A stretch of DNA of 64,000 bases from Apostichopus japonicus (lineage: Eukaryota; Echinodermata; Holothuroidea; Aspidochirotida; Stichopodidae), in contig NC_092569.1 in NCBI RefSeq assembly GCF_037975245.1, positions 26,653,168-26,717,167 of the forward strand, given 5' to 3'. Positions 26,223 through 40,659 of the stretch are shown here, piece by piece. The position numbers and the translations under genes are program-made. Below the pieces are notes generated by a model. That model did no database searches and had not been told where the DNA came from. It worked only from the letters and a program-made list of their open reading frames with translations. The first letter of the stretch is position 1; each line of letters begins with the position of its first letter.

Positions 26223-26425
26223 TAGCTTAAAATGATAAAATGATGACATGGTAAATGATGACATGGTAAAATGATGAAATGGTGATATGGTGAAATGGTG
26301 ATATGGTGAAATGGTGGAATGGTGGAAAGGGTAAAATAAAAAAATGGTAAAATGGTAAAATGATAAAATGATAAAATGTTAAAATGGTGAAATGGGAGAT
26401 GATGAATTGATGAAATGGTAATAAA
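26223..26425 (+). repeat. period-8 array, AAAATGGT/AAAATGAT type
   Basis: Tandem 8-bp units such as AAAATGAT, AAATGGTG, ATATGGTG and AAAATGGT. It marks the left edge of the large satellite region. Confidence 0.85.
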
Positions 26426-27362
26426 GTAAACTTACTTATGGATATCTGTGGCTTACAATACTTACGAAAGGTTTAACTTACTCATGAATATATGTGGCTT
26501 ACAATCCTTAGGAACAGTTCAACTTACTTATGAATATATGTGGCTTACAATACTTACGAATAGTTAAACTGACATGAATATATGTGTATAATACTTAGAA
26601 ATAGTTAAACTTACTCTTATTTATTTCTTATTTAATTAAATCTTATGCTTTAATTACCTACGAATAGTTAAACTTAGTTATGAATATCTGTGGCTCACAT
26701 TCGTAACGAATAGTTAAATTCTCTTACTAATATATGGCTTTAAATACCTACGAATTGTTAAACTTACTTAAAAATATCTGTGGCTTACAATTTACCTACG
26801 AATTGTTCAACTTACTTATGCATACATTGGCGCACAATATACCTACGAATAGTTCAACTTACTTATGCATACATTGGCGCACAATACTTGTGAATGGTTA
26901 AACTTACTAAGGAATATCTTTGGCTTACAATACTTACGAATAGTTAAACTTACTTATGAATATATGTGGTTTACTTATGAATATCTGTGGCATAGAATAA
27001 CTACGAATATGTAAACTTATTTATGAATATCTGTGGTTTACTTTACTTACGAATAGTTAAATTCACTTATAAATATATGAGGCTTAAAATACTTACGAAT
27101 AGTTATACTTACTTATGAATATCTGTCGCTTAAAATATTTAGGAATGGCTAAGCTTACTTATGGCTTACAATATTTCCGAATAGTTAAACTTAATTATGA
27201 AAATATGAGGCTTAAAATACTTACACATAGTTAAACTTACTTATGTATATTTGTGGCTTTAAATATCTAAGAATAGTTAAACTTACGTAAGAATATCTGT
27301 GGTTTACAATACTTAGGAATAGTTAAAATTTCTTAATATGTATACCTGTTGTATTGTTTGGA

Positions 27363-27551
27363 AGCATGGCATCACGGTAGCTTGGTAGCATGGTTACATG
27401 GTAGCATGGTATCATGGCAGCATGCTAGCAATGTAGCAATGTAGCATGGAAACATGGTTCAATGGTAGCATGGCAGAATCGTAGCAATGTAGCATGGTAG
27501 CATGGTAGCAGGGTAACATGGTAGCATGGTAGCAAGGTAGCATGGTAGGAT
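27363..27551 (+). repeat. period-8 block, GCATGGTA type, copy 1
   Basis: Tandem AGCATGGT units with variants (AACATGGT, AGCAATGT). Left flank CCTGTTGTATTGTTTGGA and right flank GGATGAATATCTGTGA are shared with the blocks at 31466, 38127 and 51166. Confidence 0.9.
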
Positions 27552-30500
27552 GAATATCTGTGACTAACAATACTTAGGAATGGTTAAACTTAATTATGTA
27601 TATCTGTGGCTTTAAATACCAAAGAATTGTTAAACTTACTTATGAATATCTGTGGCTTACAAGAGTAACGAATAGTTAAAGATACTTATGAATATCTTTT
27701 GTTTACCTTACTTACGAAAAGTTAAATTCCCTTATAAATATATGTGGCTTGCATTACTTACGAATAGTTAGACTTACGTAAGGATATATGTAGCTTTCAA
27801 TACTTACAAATAGTTAAACTTACTTATGAATACTTGTGGCTTAGAACACTCACGTAAAGTTAAAGTTACTTATGAATATATTGTACTTACAATACTCAGG
27901 AATAGTAAAACTTACTTATGAATATCTGTCGCTTAAAATATTTAGGAATGGCTAAGCTTACTTATGTTTATCTGTGGCTAAAAATACCTAAGAATAGTTA
28001 AACTTACTTATGAATATCTGTTTTTTACCTTACTTACGAGTAGTTAAATTCACTTATAAATATATGTGGCTTAAAATACTTAAGAATAGTTAATCTTACT
28101 TATGAATACTTGTGGCATAAAATACCAACGAATAGTTAAACTTACTTTTGAATATATGTGGCTTACATTACTTACGAATATTTAAACTTACGTAAGAATA
28201 TATGTGGCTTGCAATGCTTACAAATAGTTCACCTTACTTATGCATATTTGTGGCTTAGAACACTTACGTATAGTTAAACTTACTTATTAATATATGTGGC
28301 TAACAATACTAAAGGAATAGTTAAACTTACTTATGAATATCTGTCGCCTACAATACACAAGGAATATTTAAAATCAATTATGAATATAAGTGGCTTACAA
28401 TATACCTACGAATGAATATCTACTTAATCATGAATATATGTGGCTTACAATGCTAAAGGAATAGTTAAACTTAATTACGAATATATGTGGCTTACAATAT
28501 ACCTACGAATAGTTCAATTTACCTACGAATATATGTGGCTTACAATACTAAAAGGATAGTCTAACTTATTTAGGAATAGCTGTTGCCTACAATACACAAG
28601 GAATAGTTAAAATTAATTATGAATATAGGTGGCTTACAATATACCTGAGAATAGTTAAACTTACTAATGAGTATCTGTGGCTTACAGTGCTAAAGGAATA
28701 GTTAAACTTACTTATGAGTATCTGTCGCTTACAATACTTAGGAATAGTTTAATTTACTTGTGGATATATGTAGCTAGCAATACTAAAGGAATAGTGAAAC
28801 ATACTCATAAATATCTGTGGCTTACAATACTTAGGAATAGTAAAAATTAATTATGAATATCTGTGGCTTACAATACTGAAGGAATAGTTAAACTTCCTTA
28901 TGAATATCTGTCGCTTATAATACTTAGGAAAAGTTAAACTTAATTATGAATAGAGGTGGCTTACAATATACCTGCGAATAGTTAAACTTACTTATGAATA
29001 TCTGCCGCTTACAATACTTAGGAATAGTTTAATTTAGTTATGGATATATGTAGCTAGCAATACTAAAGGAATAGTGAAACATACTCATAAATATCTGTGG
29101 CTTACAATACTTAGGAATAGTTAAAACGAATTATGAATGTCTGTGGCTTACAATACTGAAGGAATAGTTAAACTTACTTATGAATATCTATCGCTTACAA
29201 TACTAAGGAATAGTTAAACTTATTAATGAATATCTTTGGCTTACAATATACATACGAATAGTTCAACTTACTTATGCATACATTGGCGCACAATACTTGT
29301 GAATGGTTAAACTTACTAAGGAATATCTTTGGCTTACAATACTTACGAATAGTTCAACTTACTTATGAATATATGTGGTTTACATGCTTAAGGAATAGTT
29401 CAACTTACTTATGAATAGCTGTTTTCTTTTACAATACATAAGAATAGTTAAACTTAATTATGAATATCTGTGGCTTAATATACCTACGAATAGTTAAACT
29501 GACTTATGAATATATGTGGCTCCCAATACTTACGAATACTTTAACTTACTTATGAATATATGTGGCTTACAATCCTTAGGAACAGTTCAACTTACTTATG
29601 AATATATGTGGCTTACAATACTTACGAATAGTTAAACTAACATATGAATATTTGTGGCTTACAATTCTAAGAAATAGTTAAACTTACTTATGAAAATCTT
29701 ATGCTTAAATTACCTACGAACAGTTAAACTTAGCTATGAATATCTGTGGCTCACATTCGTAACGAATAGTTAAATTCACTTATAAATATATATGGCTTTA
29801 AGTACCTACGAATTGTTAAACTTACTTAAAAATATATGTGGCTTATAATACTTACAAATAGTTAAACTTACTTATGAATGTCTGTGGCTTACAATATACC
29901 TACGAATTCTTTAACTTACTTATGCATATATTTGGCTTATAATATTTATGAATGGTTTAACTTAGAAATTTCTGTGGCTTGAAATCCTTACGAATAGTTA
30001 AACTAACTTATGAATATAGGTGGCTTACAATACTTACGAATAGTTAAACTTACTAATAATTATCTTTAGCTTACAATATACCTACGGATAGTTCAACTTA
30101 CTTATGCGTACATTGGCGCACAATACTTGTGAATGGTTGAACTTACTTATGAATAGCTGCCGTTACAATACTTACGGATAGTTAAACTAACATATGAATA
30201 TATGTGGCTTACAATTCTTAGAAATAGTTAAACCTACTTATGAATATCTTATGCTTTAATTACCTACGAATAGTTAAACTTGGTTATGGATATCTGTGGC
30301 TCACATTCGTAACGAATAGTTAAATTCACTTATTAATATCTGTGGCTCAAAATATCTACGAATAGTTAAACTTACTAATGAATATCTGTGGCTTATAATA
30401 CTTACAAATAGTTTAACTTACTTATGAATATCTGAAGCTTACAACCATTAGGAATAGTTAAACTTACTTATGAATAGAGGTGGCTCACAATCGTAACGAA

Positions 30501-31465
30501 TAGTTAAATTCACTTATAAATATCTGTGGCTTTAAATACCCACGAATAGTTTAACTTACTTATAAATATATGTGGCTTACAATACTTAAAAATAGTTTAA
30601 CTTACTCATGAATATATGTGGCTTGCAATGCTAAAGGAATAGTTAGACTTAATTACGAATATATGTGGCTTACAATATACCTACGAATAGTTAAACTTAC
30701 TTATGAATATATGTGTTTTACAATACTAAAGGAATAGTTAAATTCACTTATAAATATGTGTGGCTTTAAATACTTACGAATAGTAAAACTTACTGATAAA
30801 TATATGTGGCTTATAATACTTAGAAATAGTTAAACTTACTTATGAATATCTTATGCTTTAATAACCTACGAATAGTTAAACTTGGTTATGGATATATGTG
30901 GCTCACATTCGTAACGAATAGTTTAATTCACTTATAAATATCTGTGGCTTCAAATATCTACGAATAGTTAAACTTACTTATGAATATCTGAAGCTTACAA
31001 CCTTAGGAATAGTTCAACTTAATTATGAATATCTGTGGCTTAAAATACCTAAGAATAGTTAAACTTACTTATGAATATATGCGGCTTACAATACTTAGGA
31101 TAAGTGAAACTTACTTATGAATATCTGTTGCTTAATATACCTACGAATAGTTAAACTGACTTATAAATATATGAGGCTTAAAATACTTACGAATAGCTAA
31201 ACTTACTTATGAATATCTGTGGCTTACCATACTTCCGAATAGTTAAACTTAATTATGAATATATGTGGCTTACAATACATACGAATAGTTCAACTTACTT
31301 ATAAATATCTGTGGCTTAAAATACTTACACATAGTTAAACTTACTTATGTATATTTGTGGCTTAAAATACCTAAGAATAGTTAAACTTACGTAAGAATAT
31401 CTGTGGCTTACAATACTTAGGAATAGTTAAAATTTCTTAATATGTATATCTGTTGTATTGTTTGG

Positions 31466-31672
31466 AAGCATGGTATCACGGTAGCATGGTAGCATGGTTT
31501 CATGGTAGCATGGTATCATGGCAGCATGCTAGCAATGTATCAATGTAGCATGGAAACATGGTTCAATGGTAGCACATCAGCATGGTAGCAATGTAGCAAT
31601 GTAGCATGGCAGCATGGTAACATGGTAACATGGTAGCATGGTAGCAAGGTAGCATGGTAGCATGGTAGGATG
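31466..31672 (+). repeat. period-8 block, GCATGGTA type, copy 2
   Basis: Same structure and flanks as copy 1. Its surroundings (for example 31810-32235) also match those of copy 1, so it was duplicated as part of a kilobase-scale segment. Confidence 0.9.
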
Positions 31673-34600
31673 AATATCTGTGAATAACACTACTTAGGAA
31701 TGGTTAAACTGAATTATGTATATCCGTGGCTTACAATAGTAACGCATAGTTAAAGATACTTATGAATATCTGTTGCTTACCTTACGAATAGTTAAACTTA
31801 CTTATAAATATATGTGGCTTACATTACTTACGAATATTTAAACTTACGTAAGAATATATGTGGCTTACAATGCTTACAAATAGTTTACCTTACTTATGAA
31901 TATTTGTGGCTTAGAACACTTACGTATAATTAAACTTACTTATTAATATATGTGGCTAACAATACTAAAGGAATAGTTAAACTTACTTATGAATATCTGT
32001 CGCCTACAATACACAAGGAATATTTAAAATCAATTATGAATATAAGTGGCTTACAATATACCTACGAATGAATATCTACTTAATCATGAATATATGTGGC
32101 TTACAATGCTAAAGGAATAGTTAAACTTAATTACGAATATATGTGGCTTACAATATACCTACGAATAGTTCAATTTACCTACGAATATATGTGGCTTACA
32201 ATACTAAAAGGATAGTCTAACTTATTTAGGAATAGCTGTGGTTACAATACTTAAAAATAGCTAACCTTACTTAGGAATATCTGTGGCTTAATTTACCTAC
32301 GAATAGTTAAATTTAATTATAAATATCTGTGGCTCACATTCGTAACGAATAGTGAAATTCACTTATTAATATATATTGCTTTAAATACTTAAGAATAGTT
32401 AAACTTACTGATAAATATATGTGGCTTATAATACTTAGAAATAGTTAAACTTAGTTATGAATGTCTGTGGCTTGCAGTGCTAAAGGAATAGTTAGACTTA
32501 ATTACGAATATATGTGGCTTACAATATACCTACGAATAGTTAAACTTACTTATGAATATATGTGTTTTACAATACTAAAGGAATAGTTAAATTCACTTAT
32601 AAATATATGTGGCTTTAAATACTTACGAATAGTAAAACTTACTGATAAATATATGTGGCTTATAATACTTAGAAATAGTTAAACTTACTTATGAATATCT
32701 TATGCTTTAATAACCTACGAATAGTTAAACTTGGTTATGGATATATGTGGCTCACATTCGTAACGAATAGTTAAATTCACTTATAAATATCTGTGGCTTC
32801 AAATATCTACGAATAGTTAAACTTACTTAAAAATATATGTGGCTTATAATACTTACAAATAGTTTAACTTCCTTATGAATGTCTGTGGCTTACAATATAC
32901 CTACGAATTCTTTAACTTACTTATGCATATATTTGGCTTATAATATTTATGAATGGTTTAACTTAGAAATTTCTGTGGCTTGAAATCCTTACGAATAGTT
33001 AAGCTAACTTATGAATATATGTGGCTTACAATACTTACGAATAGTTAAACTTACTAATAATTATCTTTGGCTTACAATATACCTACGAATAGTTCAACTT
33101 ACTTATGCGTACATTGGCGCACAATACTTGTGAATGGTTAAACTTACTTATGAATAGCTGTTGCTTACAATACTTACAATACTTACAAATGAATATATGT
33201 GGCTTACAATTCTCAGAAATAGTTAAACTTACTTATGAATATCTTATGCTTTAATTACCTACGAATAGTTAAACTTGGTTATGGATATCTGTGGCTCACA
33301 TTCGTAACGAATAGTTAAATTCACTTATTAATATCTGAAGCTTAAAATATCTACGAATAGTTTAACTTACTCATGAATATATGTGGCTTACAATGCTAAA
33401 GGAATAGTTAAACCTAATTACGAAATATATGTGGCTTACAATATACCTACGAATAGTTAAACTTACTTATGAATATATGTGACTTACTTATGAATATATG
33501 TGGCTTAATGGTAATAAAGTAAACTTACAATATGTGGCTAACTACTTTTGAATAGTTCAAGTAAATTATGAAAATTTGTGGTTTAAAATACTGAAAAATA
33601 GTTAAACTTAGTTTTGAATATCTGTGGCTTATTATACTTCCGAATACTTAAACTTACTATGAATATCTGTGGCTTACAACACTTACGTATAGTTAAACTT
33701 AGTTATGTATATCTTTTGCTTACAATACGTATAAGTAATTAAACTTATTTATGAATATCTGTAGCTTAAAATACCTACGAAAACTTAAGCTAACTTCTGA
33801 ATATCTGTGGCTGACAATAGTAACGAATTGCTCGACTAAATGATGAATATCGTGGCTTACATTACTTACAAATAGTTCAATACACTTATGTATTACTGTG
33901 GCTTACATTACTTACGAATAGTTCAACTTACTTATGAATATCTGTGGCTTTGAACACTAAAGTATAGTTAAACTTACCTATGGCTTACATTACTTACATT
34001 ACCAGTGATTTAATTTAATTATCAATATATGTGGCTTAAAATACCTACGAATTGTTCAACTAACTAATGAATATATGTGGCTTACAATACTTCAAAGTAG
34101 CTCAACTTACTTATGAATATCTTTACCTTACAACACTTATAAGTTATTAGACTTAATAATGAATATCTGTGGCTTAAAATACCAATGAATAGTTTAACTT
34201 ACTTATGAATATCTGTGGCTAACAATAGTAACGAGTAGTTAAATTTACTTATGAATATATTTTGCTTACAATACTTATAAGTAATTAAACTTAATTATGA
34301 ATATTTGTGGTAAAAAATGCCTACGAATAGTTTTACTTACTTATGAATACCTGTGGCTTACAATAGTAACGAATAGTAAAACTAAATTACGAATATCTGT
34401 GGCTTACAATACCTACAAATAGTTCAACTTATTTATGTATTTCTGTGGCTTACATTACTTAGAGTAGTTAAACTTCCTTATGAATATCTGTGGCTTAAAA
34501 TACCTACGAATAGTTCAACTTACTTATGAATACCTGTGGCTTACAATAGTAACGAATAGTAAAACTAAATTACGAATATCTGTGGCTTACAATACTTACA

Positions 34601-35216
34601 AATAGTTCAACTTATTTATATATTACTTACGAGTAGTTAAACTTACTTATGAATATCTGTGGCTTACAATAGTAAGGAATAGTTAAATTTACTTTTGAAT
34701 ATCTTTGGCTTACAATACTTATAAGTAATTAAATTTAATTATGAATATCTGTGGCTTAAAATACCAACGAATAGTTAAACTAATGAAAAGCTGTGGCTTC
34801 CAATAGTAACGAATAGCTAAACTAAATTATGAATATATGTGGCTTACAATACTTACAAATAGTTCAACTTACTTATGTATTTCTGTGGCTGACATTACTT
34901 ACGAGTAGATAAACTTACTTATACTTATAAATGTCTTTGGCTTATTATACTTGAAAGTAATTAAACCTAATTATCAATATCTGTGGCTTAAAATAGTAAC
35001 GAATAGTTAAACTTACATAGAAATATCTGTGGCTTAAATAGTAACGAATAGTTAAACTTACTTATGAATATCTGTGGCTTACAACACTTACAAATAGTTA
35101 AACTTACTTATGAATTTTTGTGGCTTACAATGCTAATGAATAGTTTAACTAAATTATAGTTAAATAAAAATATAGTTAAACTAATATATGGATATCTGAG
35201 GCTTACAAGAAGGGTA

Positions 35217-35563
35217 TAATGATAAAATGACAAAATGACGAAATGACGAAATGACGAAATGATCAAATGACGAAATGACCAAATGACCAAATGACCAAAT
35301 GACCAAATGACCAAATGACCAAATGACCAAATGACCAAGTGACCAAGTGACCAAATGACCAAATGACCAAGTGACCAAATGACCAAATGACCAAATGACC
35401 AAATGACCAAATGACCAAATGACCAAATGACCAAATGACCAAATGACCAAATGACCAAATGACCAAATGACCAAATGACATAATGACCAAATGACCAAAT
35501 GACCAAATGACAAATTGACCAAATGACAAAATGACAAAATGTCAAAATGACAAAATGACAAAA
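35217..35563 (+). repeat. period-8 block, GACCAAAT type, copy 1
   Basis: Begins GATAAAAT, GACAAAAT, GACGAAAT and settles into GACCAAAT, returning to GACAAAAT at the right edge. The left flank (ATATCTGAGGCTTACAAGAA) is shared with the block at 46220. Confidence 0.95.
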
Positions 35564-38126
35564 TAGTGAATATATGATTTATATATTTGGTTAACAATAG
35601 TAACGAATAGTTAAACTAACTAATGAATATCTGTGGCTTACTATATTCTGAATAGTTAAACTAAAGGATTAATATATATTATATGTGGCTTACAATACCC
35701 ACAACTAGTTAAATTTACAATAGAAATGATTAGTTAGACTTTCTTATGAATATCTGTGGTTTACACTACTCGAAAGTAATTAAACTTAAATTATAAATAT
35801 CTGTGGCTTAAATAGAAAAGAATAGTTAACCTTATGAATATAATAATTTATGAATATAAACATTATGAATATATGTGGCTTACAATAGTGACACATATTT
35901 AAACTTACTTATGAATATCTGTGGCTTACAATGCTAAAGGAATAGTTGAACTTAATTACGAATATATGTGGCTTGCAATATACCTACGAATAGTTAAACT
36001 AAATTATGCATATATTTGGCTTAGGAATAGTTGAACTTACTTATGAATATCTGTCGCTTACAATATTTATGAATAGTTAAACTTACTTATGAATATCTGT
36101 GGCTTAAATAACATACGAATAGTTAAACTTACTTATGAATATCTGTGGCTTATCATACTTATATATGTGGCTTACAATATACCTACGAATAGTAAAACTA
36201 AATTATGAATATATTTGGCTTAGGAATAGTTGAACTTACTTATGAATATCTGTCGCTTACAATATTTATGAATAGTTAAACTTACTTATGGATATCTGTG
36301 GCTTAAATAACATACGAATAGTTAAACTTACTTATGAATGTCTGTGGTTTATAATACTTATATATGTGGCTTACAATATACCTACGAATAGCTAAACTAA
36401 ATTATGAATATATTTGGCTTACAATGCTAAAGGAATAGTTAAACTTACTTATGAATATCTGTCGCTTACAATATTTATGAATAGTTAAACTGATTTATGA
36501 ATATCTGTGGCTTAAATGACATACGAATAGTTAAACTTACTTATGAATATCTGTGGCTCACATTCGTAACGAATAGTTAAATTTACTTATAAATATATAC
36601 GGCTTTAAATAATCACGAATAGTTAAACTTACTTATAAATATATGTGGCTTATAATACTTACAAATAGTTGAGCTTACTTATGCATATATTTGGCGCAAA
36701 ATACTTGTGAATGGTTTAACTTAGTTAGGAATATATTTGGCTTACAATACTTACGAATAGTAAAACTTTCTTATGTATATATGTAGCTTACAATACTAAC
36801 GAATAGTAAAACCTACTTATGAATAGCTGTCGCTAACAATACTAAAGGAATAGTTAAACTTATTTATCAATATCTGTCGATTACAATACTTATGAATGGT
36901 TAATTATTATTATGAATATAGGTGACTTACAATATAGCAAAGTATAGTTAAACCCACTTATAAATATAAGTGGCTTACAAAAGTAACAAATAGTTAATAT
37001 CACCTATAAATATATGTGGCTTGAAAGACTTAGGAATAGTTAAACTTACTTATGAATATCTGTCGCTTACAATACTTAGGATGAGTAAACTTAATTATGA
37101 ATATCTGTGCCTTAAAATACCTACGAATAGTTAAACTTACTTTTGGATATCTGTGGCCTTAAATATCTACGAATAGTTAAACTTACTAATGAATTTATGT
37201 GGCTTACAATACTTACAAATAGTTTAACTTACTTATGAATATCTTTCGCTTACAATACCTACAAATAGTTAAACTTACTTATGAATATCTGTCGCTTACA
37301 TTACTAAGGATGAGTTAAACTTAATTATGAATATCTGTGGCTTAAAATACCTACGAATAGGTAAACTTACTCTTGAATAAATGTGGCTTACAATTTTTAC
37401 GAATAGTGTAACTTACTTATGAATGTATGTGGCTTAAAATCCTTAGGAGAAGTTAAACATGCTTATGAATATTTGTGGCTTACAATACTTAGGAAATAGT
37501 TGAAATAACTTATGAATATCTGTTGCTTAAGTTACCTACGAATAGTTAAACTTATGAATATCTGTGGCTTACAATATACCTACAAATAGTTTAACTCATT
37601 TATGCATATATTTGGCTTATTATACTTATGAATGGTTAACTTACTTATAAATATATGTGGCTTTCAATAGTTACGAAAAGTTCAACTTACTTATGAATAT
37701 CTGTGGCTTACAATATACCTACGAATAGTTTTACTTACTTATGCATACATTGGCACACAATACTTGTGAATGGTTTAACTTACTAAGGAATATCTTTGGC
37801 TTACGGTACTTACGAATAGTTAAAATTACTTATAGTTTTTTTTTTCACTTATAAATATTATAATAAATATTATAATATTATTGTATTATTAATATTATAA
37901 TTATATAATTCATTTATAAATATATCAGGCTTAAAATACTTACGAATAGTTTAACTTACTTATAAATATATGTGGCTTAAAATACTTACACATAGTTAAA
38001 CTTACTTATGTATATTTGTGGCTTAAAATACCTAAGAAAAGTTTAACTTACGAAAGAACATCTGTGGCTTACAATACTTAGAAATAGTTAAAATTTCTTA
38101 ATATGTATACCTGTTGTATTGTTTCG

Positions 38127-38323
38127 TAGCATGGTAGCACGGTAGCTCGGTAACATGGTTACATGGTAGCATGGTACCATGGCAGCTTGCTAGCAATGTA
38201 GCAATGTAGCATGGAAACATGGTTCAATGGTAGCATGTCAGCATGGTAGCAATGTAGCAATGTAGCATGGCAGCATGGTAGCATGGTAACATGGTAGCAA
38301 GGTAGCATGGTAGCATGGTAGGA
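38127..38323 (+). repeat. period-8 block, GCATGGTA type, copy 3
   Basis: Same flanks (CCTGTTGTATTGTTTCG on the left, GGATGAATATCTGTGAATAA on the right) and very similar internal order of variants to copy 2, including GGTTCAATGGTAGCATGTCA. Confidence 0.9.
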
Positions 38324-40659
38324 TGAATATCTGTGAATAACAATACTTAGGAATGGTTAAACTGAATTATGTATATTCGTGGCTTACAATAGTAACGAAT
38401 AGTTAAAGATACTTATGAATATCTGTTGTGTACCTTACTTACGAATAGTTAACTTACTTATGAATATATGTGGCTTACATTAATTACGAATATTTAAACT
38501 GACGTACGAATATTTAAACTGACGTAAGAATATATGTGACTTACAATGCTTACAAATAGTTCACCTTACTTATGAATATTTGTGGCTTAGAACACTTACG
38601 TATAGTTAAACTTACTTATTAATATGTGTGGCTAACAATACTAAAGGAATAGTTAAACTTACTTCTGAATATCTGTCGCCTACAATACACAAGTAATAGT
38701 TACAATTAATTATGAATAAAGGTGGCTTACAATATATCTAAGAATAGTTCAACTTACTAATGAATATCTGTGGCTTACAATGCTAAAGGAATAGTTAAAC
38801 TTACTTATGAATATCTGTCGCTTACAATACTTAGGAATAGTTTAATTTACTTATGGGTATATGTAGCTAGCAATACTAAAGGAATCGTGAAACATACTCA
38901 TTAATATCTGTGGCTTACAATACTTAAGAATAGTTAAAATTAATTATGAATATCTGTGGCTTACACTACTTAGGAATAGTTAATCTTAATTATGAATAGA
39001 GGTGAATTACAATATACCTACGAATAGTTAAACTTACTTATGAATATCCGTGGCTTAAATTACCTACGAATAGTTAAACTTACTTATGAATATCTGTGGC
39101 CCACAATCGTAACGAATAGTTAAATTCACTTAAACATATATGTGGCTTTAAATACCTACGAATAGTTTAACTTACTTATGAATATATGTGGCTTACTATA
39201 CTTACAAATAGTTCAACTTACTTATGTATTTCTGTGGCTTACATTACTTACGAGTAGTTAAACTTACTTATGAATATCTGTGGCTTAAATTACCTACGAA
39301 TAGTTAAACTTACTTATGAATATATGTGGCTCTCAATCGTAACGAATAGTTAAATTCACTTATAAATATATGTGGCTTTAAATACCTACGAATAGTTTAA
39401 CTTACTCATGAATATATGTGGCTTACAATGCTAAAGGAACAGTTAAACTTAATTACGAATATATGTGGCTTACAATATACCTACGAATAGTTAAACTTAC
39501 TTATGAATATACGTGGCTTACTTATGAATATATGTGGCTTACTTATGAATATATGTGACTTACTTATGAATACATATGGCATAATGGTAATATAGTAAAC
39601 TTACAATATGTGGCTTACAATACTTTCGAATAGTTAAACTAAATTATGAATATTTGTGGTTTAAAATACTTCCGAATAGTTAAACTTACTTATGAATATC
39701 TGTAGCTTACAATACCTACGTATAGTTAAACTTACTTATGTATACCTTTGGCTTACAAAACTTATCAGTAAATAAACTTAATTATTAAAATCTTTGGCTT
39801 ACAATACGTATAAGTAATTAAACTTAATTATGAATATCTGTAGCTCAAAATACCTACGAATAGTTAAACTTACTTATGAATATCTTTGGCTTACAATAGG
39901 AACGAATAGTTAAACTAAATTATGAATATCTCTGGCTTACAATAGTAACGAATAGTTAAATTAAATTATGATTATCTTTGACTTACAACACTAACAAATA
40001 GTTCAACTTATTTATGAATATCTTTGGCTTACAATTCTTATAAGTAATTAAACTTTATTATGAATATCTGTGGCTTAAAATACCTACGAAAGGTTATGCT
40101 AATTTCTGAATATCTGTGGCTTACAATAGTTACGAATTGCTCAACTAAATGATGAATATCATGGCTTACAATACTTACAAATAGTTCAATACACTTATGT
40201 ATTACTGTGGTTTACATTACTTACGAATAGTTCAACTTACTTATGAATATCTGTGGCTTTGAACACTTAAGTATAGTTAAACTTACCTATGAATATCTGT
40301 GGCTTAAAATACCAACGAATAGTTTAACTTACTTATGAATATCTGTGGCTTAAAATACCAACGAATAGTTTAACTTATGAAAAGCTGTGGCTACCAATAG
40401 TAACCTATACCTAAACTAACTAATGAATATATGTGGCTTACAATACTTACAAATAGTTCAACTTACTTATGTATTTCTGCGGCTTACATTACTTACGAGT
40501 AGTTAAACTTACTTATGAATATCTGTGGCTTAAATTACCTACGAATAAATAAACTTACTTATGAATATATGTGGCTTACAATAGTAACGAATAGTTAAAC
40601 TATATTATAGTTAAACTATAATATAGTTACACTAAATTATGAATATCTGAGATTTACAT